A model generated the notes under the pieces. It had not been told where the DNA came from, did not search any database, and saw nothing but the letters and a program-made list of their open reading frames with translations. DNA of 35,569 bases from Streptomyces himastatinicus ATCC 53653 (GTDB lineage Bacteria; Actinomycetota; Actinomycetes; Streptomycetales; Streptomycetaceae). The stretch spans positions 6,513,724-6,549,292 of the forward strand of contig NZ_GG657754.1 in NCBI RefSeq assembly GCF_000158915.1, in the 5' to 3' direction. The position numbers and the translations under genes are program-made. This document shows, one piece after another, positions 1-7,862 of this stretch (position 1 is the first letter of the stretch; every line of letters starts with the position of its first letter).

Positions 1-181
1 TCTGCATCAGCAGCGGCGCCTCCACCGAGACGAGCGGCCGGCCCCGCTCGTCGCAGAGTTGCACGACCGCCCCTTCGCCCGTGGTGTCCACCAGCTTGTC
101 GGGGCCTCCGGAGAACAGACCCGCGAGTACGGCCCAGGGGTCGGGCATCCGCTGGGTGAGGGCTATGACGTCCTTGGTCAT
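1..181 (-). CDS. N-terminal part of a conserved actinobacterial protein (DUF6177-like, tentative)
   Basis: The reading frame starts at ATG 181 on the minus strand, 9 nt downstream of the glxA stop, and runs off the left edge of the window after 60 codons. The visible residues start MTKDVIALTQRMPDPWAVLA and later read VVQLCDERGRPLVSVEAPLL. No signal peptide or membrane segment is visible. The opening resembles a family of Streptomyces proteins I know as DUF6177, whose function is unknown; that match is from memory and only tentative. The tight spacing suggests co-transcription as the third gene of a cslA-glxA operon. It does not look like the secreted endoglucanase (CslZ) that follows glxA in S. 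coelicolor. Confidence 0.55.
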   Translation of the reverse strand, partial: MTKDVIALTQRMPDPWAVLAGLFSGGPDKLVDTTGEGAVVQLCDERGRPLVSVEAPLLMQ

Positions 182-190
182 GCCCGGAGA

Positions 191-2134
191 CTAGCGTCCG
201 GGCACCTTCACCCATACCGCCTTCGACGGCGTCCCCTCGTCGTCGACCGCGTTGAGCATGTAGTAGCCCGGCGGCACCAGTGACGGGTCCTTCGGCAGGC
301 GCACCGTGATGCCGTCCTTCGTCCGCTTGAAGTCGAGGGCGATCGACCGCTGCTCGACGTTGGTCACATGGGTGAAGGAGCTGGGCCGGATCAGCCGCAT
401 CTTTTTGATCGCCGAGGCGTGCGCGGTCTTGTACGTGGCCGTGGCGCCCAGCTTGACCGTCTTCGGGCCGCCCTCCGCGGCGAGCTTCGGCCGCGAGTCC
501 CGGTACAGGTAGGGCGGCGTGTAGAGGTCGATCTGCTGCTGGAACTCGCCCGGCTTGGTGTTGGCCTTGTCCTGGAACAGCGAGTCGGAGCCGAAGCTCA
601 TGACGCGCCCGTCCGGCAGCAGCAGCGCGCCCGAGTGGTAGTTGCGCCCGACCAGCGGATCGGCGACCCCGCGGGTGCGGTTGGTCTTCGGGTCGTACAG
701 CTCGGCCTTCAGTACGTTGGTGTCGCCGCGCCCCCGGTAGTCGCCGGAGCCGTTGGTGGTCAGGACCGTGTCGTCCGGGAGGATGACGCTGCTCGGATAG
801 CGCACCTTCTCGTACAGATCCGGTCCGTCCTTGAACCGCGGCTGATCGTCCTTCAGGTCGACGATCCGGGTCCCGGCGGTGGACCGGGTGGACTCGCCGA
901 CCCCGCCGCCGCCCACCACCATGAAGCGCTGGTCCTGCGCCGGCGGCAGCATGACCGACATCGACGTCTCCAGCAGCTTCGGGTCGCTGATGCCCGGCAC
1001 CACCTGGAACTTGTTGCTCTTCAGATCCCAGATCCCCGGGGTGCGGCCCTTGTCGTCCGGCCCGTAACCGGCATTCGACCCGGTGTAGAAGATGCGGCCC
1101 TTCTCGGTGAGGAAGAGCGAGGGGTAGGTGGGGAAGAAGCGCTTCTTCGGCAGATACTTCCACTTCTTCGTCTTCGGGTTGTAGATCTCGTTCTTGCCCG
1201 GCACGACCTGGCCGATTTCATCGAGCCCGGACACGGACAGCACCCTGCCGTCCTGCAAGGTCGTCAGGGTCGGATACCAGCGGGCCTCGTTCATCGGGTC
1301 GACGGTGATGTACCGCTCCGACTCCGGATCGAATTCATAGGCCTGCTTGATGCCCTGGAAGTCCTTCTTGTCGAACGACAGCTTCTGTGCGATGCCGTAG
1401 AAGTTTCGCCGGTCCTTGCCCTTCAGCCCGGAGATCCGGTAATTGTCCTCGGTCCCGGTCTGGTACTTCTCGCCCTTGCGGCGCGCCTCGACATAGACGC
1501 GCGCGGTGCTGGCGGTGACGGTGACCTTTCCGGTCTTGGCGTTCGTCTTCTTCTTCGCGCGCGGGACGAGGACCGGGTCCTTGGACTCGAACGTCTTGCC
1601 GTTCTCCTTGCCCGTGAAGCGCGTCCCGGGCGGGAAGGTCTTCGGCTTGTCCGGGTCCTCGTTGTGGACGAACATCAGCCCGCCCGCCTTCTCGACGTCG
1701 CCCTTGAGCTTCTCGTACCGCTGCGTACCGCCCGCCACCAGCAGCTTTCCATCCGGCAGCTGGCTGTGCCCGGAGCAGAAGAGGTCCTGGGGCGTGGGGA
1801 TGTTCCGGTAGGTGTTCTTCTCCGGGTCCCACAGGACGGTGCGGAAGGACTTGGCGTCGAAGTTCTTGGCGTTGTTCCCGGAACCGGCGACCAGCAGCAC
1901 CTTTCCGGTGTGCAGCAGGGCGGCGTGGATCGTATTGATCCGATATTCCTTCGGAACGTTGACGGCGTCCCAGTGGCCGTTCTCGGCCTTGTATTCCGGT
2001 TGGTTGATCTTGTAATCGTGATACTGCGCGGAGCTGAATCGGTAGAGTGCCGGGCCGTTCATCCCGGCCAGCACGGTCACGGCCGCCGCACCGATTCCGA
2101 AGCGGCGGGTGCGGCGACTCGGTCGGTACTTCAC
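191..2134 (-). CDS. glxA: GlxA-type copper radical oxidase (galactose/glyoxal oxidase fold)
   Basis: The 647-residue protein starts at GTG 2134, preceded by GGGGGACG inside the end of cslA, and lies 3 nt downstream of the cslA stop. The N terminus (RRTRRFGIGAAAVTVLAG) is a short basic stretch plus hydrophobic segment, expected to export or anchor the enzyme. Kelch-type blades occupy about residues 60-540 and a C-terminal DUF1929-type domain about 545-645. Radical-copper landmarks are present: Cys120 in FCSGH and Tyr287 in ARWYPT for the Tyr-Cys cofactor, Tyr499-His500 in GRNYHSG, and His589 in SFTHVTN as copper ligands. In S. coelicolor and S. lividans GlxA works with CslA on a beta-glucan at hyphal tips and is needed for normal morphology. 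Length and gene order match that family. The physiological substrate cannot be read from the sequence. Confidence 0.95.
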   Translation of the reverse strand: MKYRPSRRTRRFGIGAAAVTVLAGMNGPALYRFSSAQYHDYKINQPEYKAENGHWDAVNVPKEYRINTIHAALLHTGKVLLVAGSGNNAKNFDAKSFRTVLWDPEKNTYRNIPTPQDLFCSGHSQLPDGKLLVAGGTQRYEKLKGDVEKAGGLMFVHNEDPDKPKTFPPGTRFTGKENGKTFESKDPVLVPRAKKKTNAKTGKVTVTASTARVYVEARRKGEKYQTGTEDNYRISGLKGKDRRNFYGIAQKLSFDKKDFQGIKQAYEFDPESERYITVDPMNEARWYPTLTTLQDGRVLSVSGLDEIGQVVPGKNEIYNPKTKKWKYLPKKRFFPTYPSLFLTEKGRIFYTGSNAGYGPDDKGRTPGIWDLKSNKFQVVPGISDPKLLETSMSVMLPPAQDQRFMVVGGGGVGESTRSTAGTRIVDLKDDQPRFKDGPDLYEKVRYPSSVILPDDTVLTTNGSGDYRGRGDTNVLKAELYDPKTNRTRGVADPLVGRNYHSGALLLPDGRVMSFGSDSLFQDKANTKPGEFQQQIDLYTPPYLYRDSRPKLAAEGGPKTVKLGATATYKTAHASAIKKMRLIRPSSFTHVTNVEQRSIALDFKRTKDGITVRLPKDPSLVPPGYYMLNAVDDEGTPSKAVWVKVPGR

Positions 2135-2137
2135 GTC

Positions 2138-3973
2138 TTATCGTCCCCCAAGAGCGGGCTGCGTTGTCCGTTTCTCCTGGCGGACGGTCCACCGCCAGGC
2201 GATGATCGGAGCGGCTGTGATAGCCAGGGCGAGTGATGCCCAAACGGTCATCGCTGGATGACTGTGGCCGAAGTAGAAGGAAGAGGCGAGCGACCCGCCG
2301 AAGACCACCAGGAAGAAAAGATGGATCCGGAACGTCCCGAAGAGGGTGTCGGGGCTCGATGAGTCGCCCTTGGGGGTGACGACGAAGCGGCTCTTCCGGC
2401 GCAGTACGGCATCCATCAGGGAACGCGCGTAAATCGGGGCGGACATCGCGGACATCACCATTCCGGCCACGCCCCCCGACCCTTCCGGCTCATGCGGGGA
2501 AACGTTGTGCCGCCGGTTCCAGACGTAGAGGCCGATCTGGAGCGCGGAGGCATTGCCGTACAGCATCATCCAGATGGCGGGATCGATCTGGATGCCGGAC
2601 GCCCCGAATCCGAGGAACAGCGCGCAGCTGATCCCGGCGAGAATCCAGTTCAGCGCCGACATCGGATAGAAGATCACCATCAGGGTGTAGTTGAAGAGCT
2701 TGCCCGCGGGCAGCGAGAAGGGTGCCTTCCAGAACTGCCCCAGGATCGTCTCGTACGTGCCGCGCGACCAGCGCAGCTGCTGGGTGAAGAAGTCCGTCCA
2801 GGCGTTCGGCCCCTCGCCCACCGCCAGCACGTCCGGCGTGTAGACCGAGCCCCACTTCCGCCCGGTGGAAGGGTTACGGTGCCGGTGCAGCTCGAAGCCG
2901 GTGGCCATGTCCTCGGTGATCGAGTCGTACAGCCCGCCGATGCCCTTGATGGCGCTGATCCGCACCGCGTTGTTGGTGCCGACGAACATCGGCGCGCGGT
3001 ACGCGTTTCCGGCGCGCTGGATCAGCGCGTGGAACAGGAACTGCTGGCTCTCGGCGGCCTTGGTGACCGCGGCGTCGTAATTCCCGTACACCTGCGGGCC
3101 GACGACGAAGGCGATGTCCGGATCGCGGAAGTAACCGAGCATCCGCTCCAGATAGTTCGGCAGCGGAACGTGATCGGTGTCGACCGAGGCGAAGAAGTCG
3201 TACGCGTCGCCGTGGGCGTCCAGCCAGGCGTTGTAGTTGCCGTGCTTGGTCTTCGCCCGGTACGGGCCCTTGGCCTGGTTCCACTTCTCGACGCCCTTGC
3301 GGCTGAAGTGGCGCACGCCCAGGCGCGCGCAGATCTCTCGTACTTCGAGGTCGTCGCCCTCGTCCAGCAGCCAGACGTCCAGCTCCCCCCGATGGCGTAC
3401 CCTGACCGCCGCCTGGAGCGTCTTCGTCACCATCTCGATCGGCTCCTTGCCGGGCACGAACGTGGTGATGAAGGCGACCTTCGTCCCCGTCTCGGGCACG
3501 ACCGGCACCGGATCGCGGGCCACGAGCGTCGCGTGGGCGTTGGACGCGACGTTCATCGTGCGGAACAGCTCGATCAGCCCGATCGACACCAGCATGATGA
3601 CGTCCAGCACCGCCATGGTCGGGCTCTGGCCGTCGCGCTCGGTCCAGTGCGCGGGCTGGATCAGCCACACCAGCAGCCCCAGCGACACCAGCGGCGCCGC
3701 CCCCAGCAGCAGCGCGGCGCGGATGCGGTGCGGCTCGTCGGCCAGCAGGCTGCGATAGCGCACGCGGTAGGCGGTGTCAGGGTCGGGCCGGGTCAGTGGC
3801 CCCGCGAGCCTGCTGTAGTGCTCGTAGTCGTACTTCGGCAGCGGCCGCCGCCGGTGGGATCGCTGTTGCCGCGGGATGCGTAAGCGCGTCGTGGTGGACG
3901 AGTCGTACGAACCTTGGTGATGCGAATGCTGGTCATGCGAATGCTGCCGGGCGCCTGTCGGCGTCGACGTCAT
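2138..3973 (-). CDS. cslA: Cellulose-synthase-like glycosyltransferase CslA (GT2)
   Basis: The 611-residue membrane protein starts at ATG 3973. Its first 30 residues are rich in His, Ser and Thr, followed by a basic stretch. Hydrophobic helices lie at about 85-105 and 120-138, then comes the cytoplasmic GT2 domain with Asp204 (LLDEGDD), the metal-binding VDTD (264-267), TED (353-355) and the processive-enzyme motif QQLRW (398-402). More membrane segments follow to the C terminus. The set D, DxD, TED, QxxRW defines processive beta-glycan synthases using UDP-sugars. With glxA immediately downstream it matches the tip-located CslA/GlxA pair of Streptomyces, which makes a cellulose-like beta-glucan at hyphal tips. 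The 339-bp upstream gap must hold its promoter; I see no clear -35/-10 pair. Confidence 0.95.
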   Translation of the reverse strand: MTSTPTGARQHSHDQHSHHQGSYDSSTTTRLRIPRQQRSHRRRPLPKYDYEHYSRLAGPLTRPDPDTAYRVRYRSLLADEPHRIRAALLLGAAPLVSLGLLVWLIQPAHWTERDGQSPTMAVLDVIMLVSIGLIELFRTMNVASNAHATLVARDPVPVVPETGTKVAFITTFVPGKEPIEMVTKTLQAAVRVRHRGELDVWLLDEGDDLEVREICARLGVRHFSRKGVEKWNQAKGPYRAKTKHGNYNAWLDAHGDAYDFFASVDTDHVPLPNYLERMLGYFRDPDIAFVVGPQVYGNYDAAVTKAAESQQFLFHALIQRAGNAYRAPMFVGTNNAVRISAIKGIGGLYDSITEDMATGFELHRHRNPSTGRKWGSVYTPDVLAVGEGPNAWTDFFTQQLRWSRGTYETILGQFWKAPFSLPAGKLFNYTLMVIFYPMSALNWILAGISCALFLGFGASGIQIDPAIWMMLYGNASALQIGLYVWNRRHNVSPHEPEGSGGVAGMVMSAMSAPIYARSLMDAVLRRKSRFVVTPKGDSSSPDTLFGTFRIHLFFLVVFGGSLASSFYFGHSHPAMTVWASLALAITAAPIIAWRWTVRQEKRTTQPALGGR

Positions 3974-4161
3974 GAGTCATTCCCCCCGCACGCGGGCTGG
4001 CTGCGTGTCGTCACGTTCTCCTTGCCGGCACGACCCCCCACGGCCGTACGGGCACGATAGTGGAGCGGCCGGATCCGTCGAATGGAATCGAATACGGAAT
4101 GGCCGCCTTCTGCTTGTGCGCAAAGTGTGCCGGACCCCTCCCGCCCGGCGTCCCCCCGGGG

Positions 4162-4198
4162 CACCCCAACACCCCCTGTTTCAGGGCGTGTTGGTGTG
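4162..4198. terminator. Long hairpin between the GntR gene and cslA
   Basis: An imperfect palindrome pairs CAC, CCAACAC and CCCTG (4162-4178) with CAGGG, GTGTTGG and GTG (4182-4198), giving 15 pairs, two single-base mismatches and a TTT loop. It lies 115 nt beyond the stop of the upstream GntR gene. No U-tract follows, which is common for Streptomyces terminators. It is the only evident structure in the 3974-4312 gap. It could instead be an operator or 5' leader element for cslA. Confidence 0.6.
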
Positions 4199-4312
4199 TG
4201 GTGCACCCAGCTCAGGGTCTCGAACGGGCTCGCATGATCGCAAGGCGAAACGCGCCCTTATTCGGACAAAGGTGCGCAAGGGGGAGTCGTTGCGGCCGGT
4301 CGCGAAAACGGC

Positions 4313-5017
4313 TTATTCGTGATGCGGGGAACGCAGTCTGTTGCGAATGTTGCAGAAGTGGTCGCGAATCGCCTCTTCGGCGCGTAGGGCGTCGCCGGAG
4401 CGTACCGCTTGGAGGATGCGGCGGTGCTGGGCGAGCGTGACGTGGGGGTCGGTCGGCACGTCGACCAGGTCCGTACGCACCCGGTGGAACGCGTCCCAGA
4501 ACGCCTCCAGCACCTCGCTGAGCAGCGTGTTGTCCAGGCTCCCGTACAGCGCGGCGTGAAAGGCGCGATCCGTTTCCGCGCGTACGGCCCCTTCGGCCGC
4601 CTCCGCCTCCATCTGCCGCGTGATCGCGTCCAGCGTCTGGAGATCCGCGGCGGGTATCCGCCCCGCCAACCGGGCGATCAGCCCCGTCTCCACGGCCTCC
4701 CGCAGCTCCAGCAGCTGAAGCAGGCTGTCCTCGCCGCGGTAGTGACCGGCGACGGTGCGGAAGATCAGCCCCTCGATCATGGGCGCCATCGACATGGGCC
4801 CCACGTAGGTGCCGAAGCCGTGGCGGATCTCCACGATGCCCATGGCTTGGAGCGCCTTCAGCGCCTCGCGCACGGAGTTACGGCTTACGCCGAGGAGCTC
4901 CATCAGCTCCGTCTCGGTGGGCAACGGTGCGCCGGAGGGGAGGCGTCGGTCGATGATGAGCCGTTTGATGCGCTCCTGGATGTCGCCCGCCATCCCCCCA
5001 CGCGCCTGCGCCGCCAC
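4313..5017 (-). CDS. GntR-family transcriptional regulator, FadR/FCD subfamily
   Basis: The protein has about 234 residues with an N-terminal winged helix (GDIQERIKRLIIDRRLPSG, then PTETELMELLGVSRNSVREA, then EIRHGFGTYVG) and a C-terminal all-helical FCD effector domain with Asp and His residues typical of the metal site (ETDRAFHAALYG, HRRILQAVRSGD, IRDHF). I place the start at GTG 5017 because GGAGG lies 5 nt upstream; a GTG at 5023 and an ATG at 4993 are possible alternatives. FadR-type regulators usually bind small organic acids, but the ligand cannot be told. It is transcribed toward cslA, separated by 339 bp and a strong hairpin, so it is probably its own unit. Confidence 0.9.
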   Translation of the reverse strand: MAAQARGGMAGDIQERIKRLIIDRRLPSGAPLPTETELMELLGVSRNSVREALKALQAMGIVEIRHGFGTYVGPMSMAPMIEGLIFRTVAGHYRGEDSLLQLLELREAVETGLIARLAGRIPAADLQTLDAITRQMEAEAAEGAVRAETDRAFHAALYGSLDNTLLSEVLEAFWDAFHRVRTDLVDVPTDPHVTLAQHRRILQAVRSGDALRAEEAIRDHFCNIRNRLRSPHHE

Positions 5018-5066
5018 CGCCACCTCCGATTTCGGTCAGCTTAGCGGCAGCGGCGCGGGGTGTTCC

Positions 5067-5243
5067 TCAGAGCTGCGCGACGAAGGCGGCCCAGGCCGCG
5101 TGGGGGATGGCCAGCTGGCCGGTGTCGGTGTCCTTGGAGTCGCGAATGTGCACGGCGTGCGGGCGTATGGCGACCTCGACGCAGTTGTCCCCCTCACTTC
5201 CGCTGTAGCTGCTCTTGAACCAGTCCCGTTCAGTCATGCTCAT
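5067..5243 (-). CDS. DUF397 small regulatory partner protein
   Basis: This 58-residue protein starts MSMTERDWFKSSYSGSEGDN and has the DUF397 signature: W-x-K-S-S-Y-S near the start, then NCVEVA, VHIRDSKD, and an aromatic C-terminal patch (AAWAAFVAQL). The ATG at 5243 overlaps the stop codon of the XRE gene (ATGA, stop 5240-5242), so the two were translationally coupled. DUF397 proteins are encoded next to XRE/DUF5753 regulators throughout Streptomyces (bldB/abaA-like and WhiJ-like loci) and are thought to act as their partners. Here the partner gene has been split by an insertion sequence, so the protein may be expressed weakly or not at all. Confidence 0.9.
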   Translation of the reverse strand: MSMTERDWFKSSYSGSEGDNCVEVAIRPHAVHIRDSKDTDTGQLAIPHAAWAAFVAQL

Positions 5244-5559
5244 AGCGTTCCTCGCATCTGCTTCAGCAAGCTCACCGTGGCCCCGCAATCGAGGGCTTGC
5301 GAACGCAGCTTGCCATAGCGCTGGAGGAGAACACTCACATCTTTCGGTGCCGTAATCAGGCTGCTCGAACGCTGTCCTTCGGTGTAGCCGATCCACTGGT
5401 GGTCCGGAGCCTCAGCCAAGTACATCTGACCGTCGACGCCGCAGTGATCCTCTTGGCGTAGCGGCATGATTTGGATCTCGACGTTGCGTCGGCGTCCGAC
5501 CTCCAGAAGGTGGTCGATGACGGCCCGGGTGACCTGCGGTCCTCCCATGTGCCGCTCTA
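5240..5559 (-). pseudogene. C-terminal fragment of an XRE/DUF5753 regulator split by an IS
   Basis: The fragment reads, after the insertion point, L-ERHMGGPQVTRAVIDHLLE and continues with the effector-type DUF5753 features VEIQIMPLR, YLAEAPDHQWIGYTEGQ and LRSQALDCGATVSLLKQMR. Removing bases 5560-6624 (the IS plus one TA copy, 1065 nt, a multiple of three) fuses it in frame with the N-terminal part at 6625-7135, giving a 276-residue protein of normal length for the family. An internal ATG at 5548 could allow a 102-residue product, but this would lack the DNA-binding domain. Confidence 0.88.
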
Positions 5560-5583
5560 GGGGCTGTCTTTAGTTGTGATCAA
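5560..5583 (+). repeat. Left inverted repeat of the IS
   Basis: The 24 bases start GGGGCTGTCT and end GTTGTGATCAA. Its complement is at 6599-6622, with three mismatches at positions 11-13 (TTA here, GCG in the right end). Confidence 0.93.
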
Positions 5584-5619
5584 GATCGGCGGTACCTGCC
5601 GATCCGGTAGGACTGTGGT

Positions 5620-6602
5620 GTGACGCGTACGCAACTCACGGACGAAGAGTGGGAGTTCATCGGGCCATTCCTGCCGGTCGGCAGGTTCGGCCCGTACCCC
5701 GACCGGCTGCGGGATCAGTTCGAGGGGGTGATCTGGCGGTTCCGCACCGGCAGTCAGTGGCGGGAGATGCCCGAGCGGTTCGGCGCCTGGCAGACCGTCT
5801 ACAACCGCTTCATGCGATGGCGGGACGCGGGTGTTTTCCAGGCCCTGCTGGAAGAGGCGATCGCCGAGGCCGTCCGCAGGGAGGAAATCGACATGTCGCT
5901 GGTCAGCGTGGATTCCACCACCACGCGGGCTCATCACGACGCGGCCGGCATGCGGGTCAGCGAAGAGACCCTGGCCGCGCTCGAAGAGGCGGCCTCGCAA
6001 AAGGGGGAGCGTCCGGGGAACAAGGCGGACAGGACGGCGAAATCGATCCGGTCCGCGCCGAACGCCGACGCATCCGCTTACGACGGCGGGCACGGCTGAA
6101 GGCCGCCCTGCTCGGGCGGTCCCGCGGCGGGCTGACCAGCAAAATTCACCTGGCCGCCGACCGGCGATGCCGGCCGATGGCGCTCCTTCTGACCGCCGGG
6201 CAGGCCGCCGACAGCCCCCAGTTCATCCCAGTCCTGAGCAAGGTGCGGGTCCGTCTACCCGTCGGCCGTCCCCGCACCCGGCCCGCCGCCGTGGCCGGCG
6301 ACAAGGCCTACTCCTCCCGCGCCAACCGCGCCCACCTGCGCAAACGCCGTATCAAGGCGGTCATCCCGGAGAAGAAGGACCAGGCAGCCAACCGCAGGAA
6401 GAAAGGCAGCCGGGGCGGCAGGCCCGTCACCCACAACGCCGATCTCTACCGCGATCGCAACACGGTTGAGCGGGCCATCAACAGGCTGAAGGACTGGCGA
6501 GGCATCGCGACCCGCTACGACAAGACGTCCGAAAGCTACCTCGCCGGACTGCATCTCCGCGCAGCGACCATCTGGATCAGCAGCCTCCTGAAAGCCAATT
6601 GA
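5620..6602 (+). CDS. IS5-family DDE transposase made by -1 frameshifting (two frames)
   Basis: Frame A starts at GTG 5620 (MTRTQLTDEEWEFIGPFLP) and would stop at 6099; frame B supplies the C-terminal half to 6602. Frame A holds the winged-helix region and the first catalytic Asp (SLVSVDSTTTRAHH). Frame B holds GRSRGGLTSKIHLAADR, the second Asp (VAGDKAYSSR) and the Glu (RNTVERAINRLKDWRGIATR). The frames overlap at 6000-6006, where A-AAG-GGG in the zero frame is a textbook X-XXY-YYZ slippery heptamer. A -1 slip there joins SQKG to GASGEQGGQDGE and yields a 327-residue protein, the normal size for the family. Without slippage only a truncated 159-residue protein is made. Confidence 0.88.
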
Positions 6603-6622
6603 TCACAACCGCAGACAGCCCC
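6599..6622 (-). repeat. Right inverted repeat of the IS
   Basis: On the minus strand it starts GGGGCTGTCT and ends GTTGTGATCAA, pairing with 5560-5583. The transposase stop codon (TGA, 6600-6602) lies inside this repeat. Confidence 0.93.
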
Positions 6623-6624
6623 TA

Positions 6625-7135
6625 GCGGCGCCTGCTCGACGATGAAGCTGAACGCCGTGTTCGGCCTCTCCGTGAGGAGGCGCTGGCGCTCCAGCCGGGC
6701 TGCTACCTCTCGCTCCAGCTGGGCCTCGGTGACTGGTGGCAACCGCCGATCGAATATCGCGCGGATGTAGGGCTCGGGCTGCAGCAATCCGGGGATCGCC
6801 CGGCACTCGTACGCGTACAGCGTCACCGCCTCTTCCTCGATGCCCGCCCACTGCTGGAACCACAAGGCGAGGCCAGCTTTCCGCATCAAGGTGCGGTACG
6901 CCGCGCCCAAGACGCGAGCAGCGGGGGCGCCCAAGACGTCCTTCACGCGTGGAACGAGTTCCTTCGGCGGGAAGCGGCGACCCTGCTCCATCTTGGCGAC
7001 GTACGTCACCGAGTACCGTACGCGCGGAGCGAACTGCTCCTGCGTCAGGCCGCCCTCCTCCCGTAGCGCCTTCAACACGGCGCCAAAGGTCTTGAGGTTG
7101 TCCGAGACTTCGGGTTCGCTGTTGTCTGCTCCCAT
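6625..7135 (-). pseudogene. N-terminal fragment of an XRE-family regulator split by an IS
   Basis: Starts at ATG 7135 (MGADNSEPEVSDNLKTFGAV). Residues about 15-75 form the Xre helix-turn-helix (ALREEGGLTQEQFAPRVRYS, VTYVAKMEQGRRFPPKELV), followed by the start of DUF5753 (LALWFQQWAGIEEEAVTLYA, PGLLQPEPYIRAIF). The gene is broken after codon 170 at FIVEQAPL by the IS. Reading continues into the IS for 29 more codons (to 6536), so a 199-residue chimera with an intact DNA-binding domain but no effector half could still be made. It diverges from the HATPase gene at 7251 across 115 bp, the usual arrangement of these trios. Confidence 0.9.
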
Positions 7136-7250
7136 ACGTACATCGTCACGCGCGGTGACTACCCCGGTCCAGCGAGTCAACTGGTACAGCGGAAACTGGG
7201 TGGGTGTCATACCTGGCCGGAGCCCCAAGCTCACCGCAACGCTTCCGCCC

Positions 7251-7676
7251 ATGACCGCACCACAGGGCCAAGTCCCCGTCACCGTACGTACGTTCGCACA
7301 GCGATTCTCCGCCACCCGACGTGGGGCCCGGCTCGCGCGGCTGCTGGCCGCGAACCAGTTCGCCTCCTGGGGGGTCGGTCCCAGTGACGCCGCCGTGCTC
7401 GTCGTCGCCGAACTCGCCGCGAACGCCGTCCTCCACGGCCGCGTCCCCGGCCGGGACTTCGCCCTGCTCCTGCGGTACGACCACGAGACCGGCCGCCTGG
7501 AGATCGAGGTATCGGACACCCACGACCGCCAGCCCACCCCGAAGGCCCCCACCTCCGTAGACGAACAGGGCCGTGGCCTGCTCCTGGTCGAGGCCCTGGC
7601 CGACCGCTGGGGCGTCAAGGAGCGCCGTGGCCCCGGCAAGACGGTCTGGGCGCACATCACCGTACGACGCGACTAG
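7251..7676 (+). CDS. RsbW-like HATPase_c anti-sigma-type ATP-binding protein
   Basis: The 141-residue protein starts at ATG 7251 (MTAPQGQVPVTVRTFAQRFS). GHKL ATPase motifs are visible: VVAELAANAVLHG (N box with the Glu/Asn pair), EIEVSDTHDRQP (G1, with D-x-H instead of D-x-G) and GRGLLLVEALADRWGV (G2). These small proteins resemble RsbW/SpoIIAB and are very numerous in Streptomyces next to XRE/DUF397 genes; their partners are usually unknown. It is transcribed away from the broken XRE gene. No strong ribosome binding site is visible, so the start is moderately certain. Confidence 0.87.
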   Translation: MTAPQGQVPVTVRTFAQRFSATRRGARLARLLAANQFASWGVGPSDAAVLVVAELAANAVLHGRVPGRDFALLLRYDHETGRLEIEVSDTHDRQPTPKAPTSVDEQGRGLLLVEALADRWGVKERRGPGKTVWAHITVRRD

Positions 7677-7862
7677 TGTGCTGAAGACATCGCTGCGCGC
7701 GGCAATCGTCGACGAGGGCGGCGAGAGCCTGCCGGAAGCTCCGCTCGGTCCGCCGCCACATTGCGGACGTGGCTCCGCCTGGGGGTAACCCTGGGGCCAT
7801 CCCGCGTTCAGGCCCCCTCGGCATATTTCGCCTGTCCGGGCCCCAACTCAACAGGAGCGATC

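Larger units (their letters stand above)
5560..6622 (+). mobile_element. Complete IS5-family (IS427-group-like) insertion sequence
   Basis: The 1063-bp element is bounded by 24-bp inverted repeats that begin GGGGCTGTCT and end GTTGTGATCAA, differing at three adjacent positions. It is flanked by TA on both sides within CTAG, the target preference of IS427-group elements, so the direct repeat is the dinucleotide TA (5558-5559 and 6623-6624). It carries one transposase in two overlapping reading frames. Intact ends, intact DDE residues and a clean target site suggest a recent and possibly active element. It sits in the coding strand of an XRE regulator gene, antiparallel to it. Confidence 0.93.
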
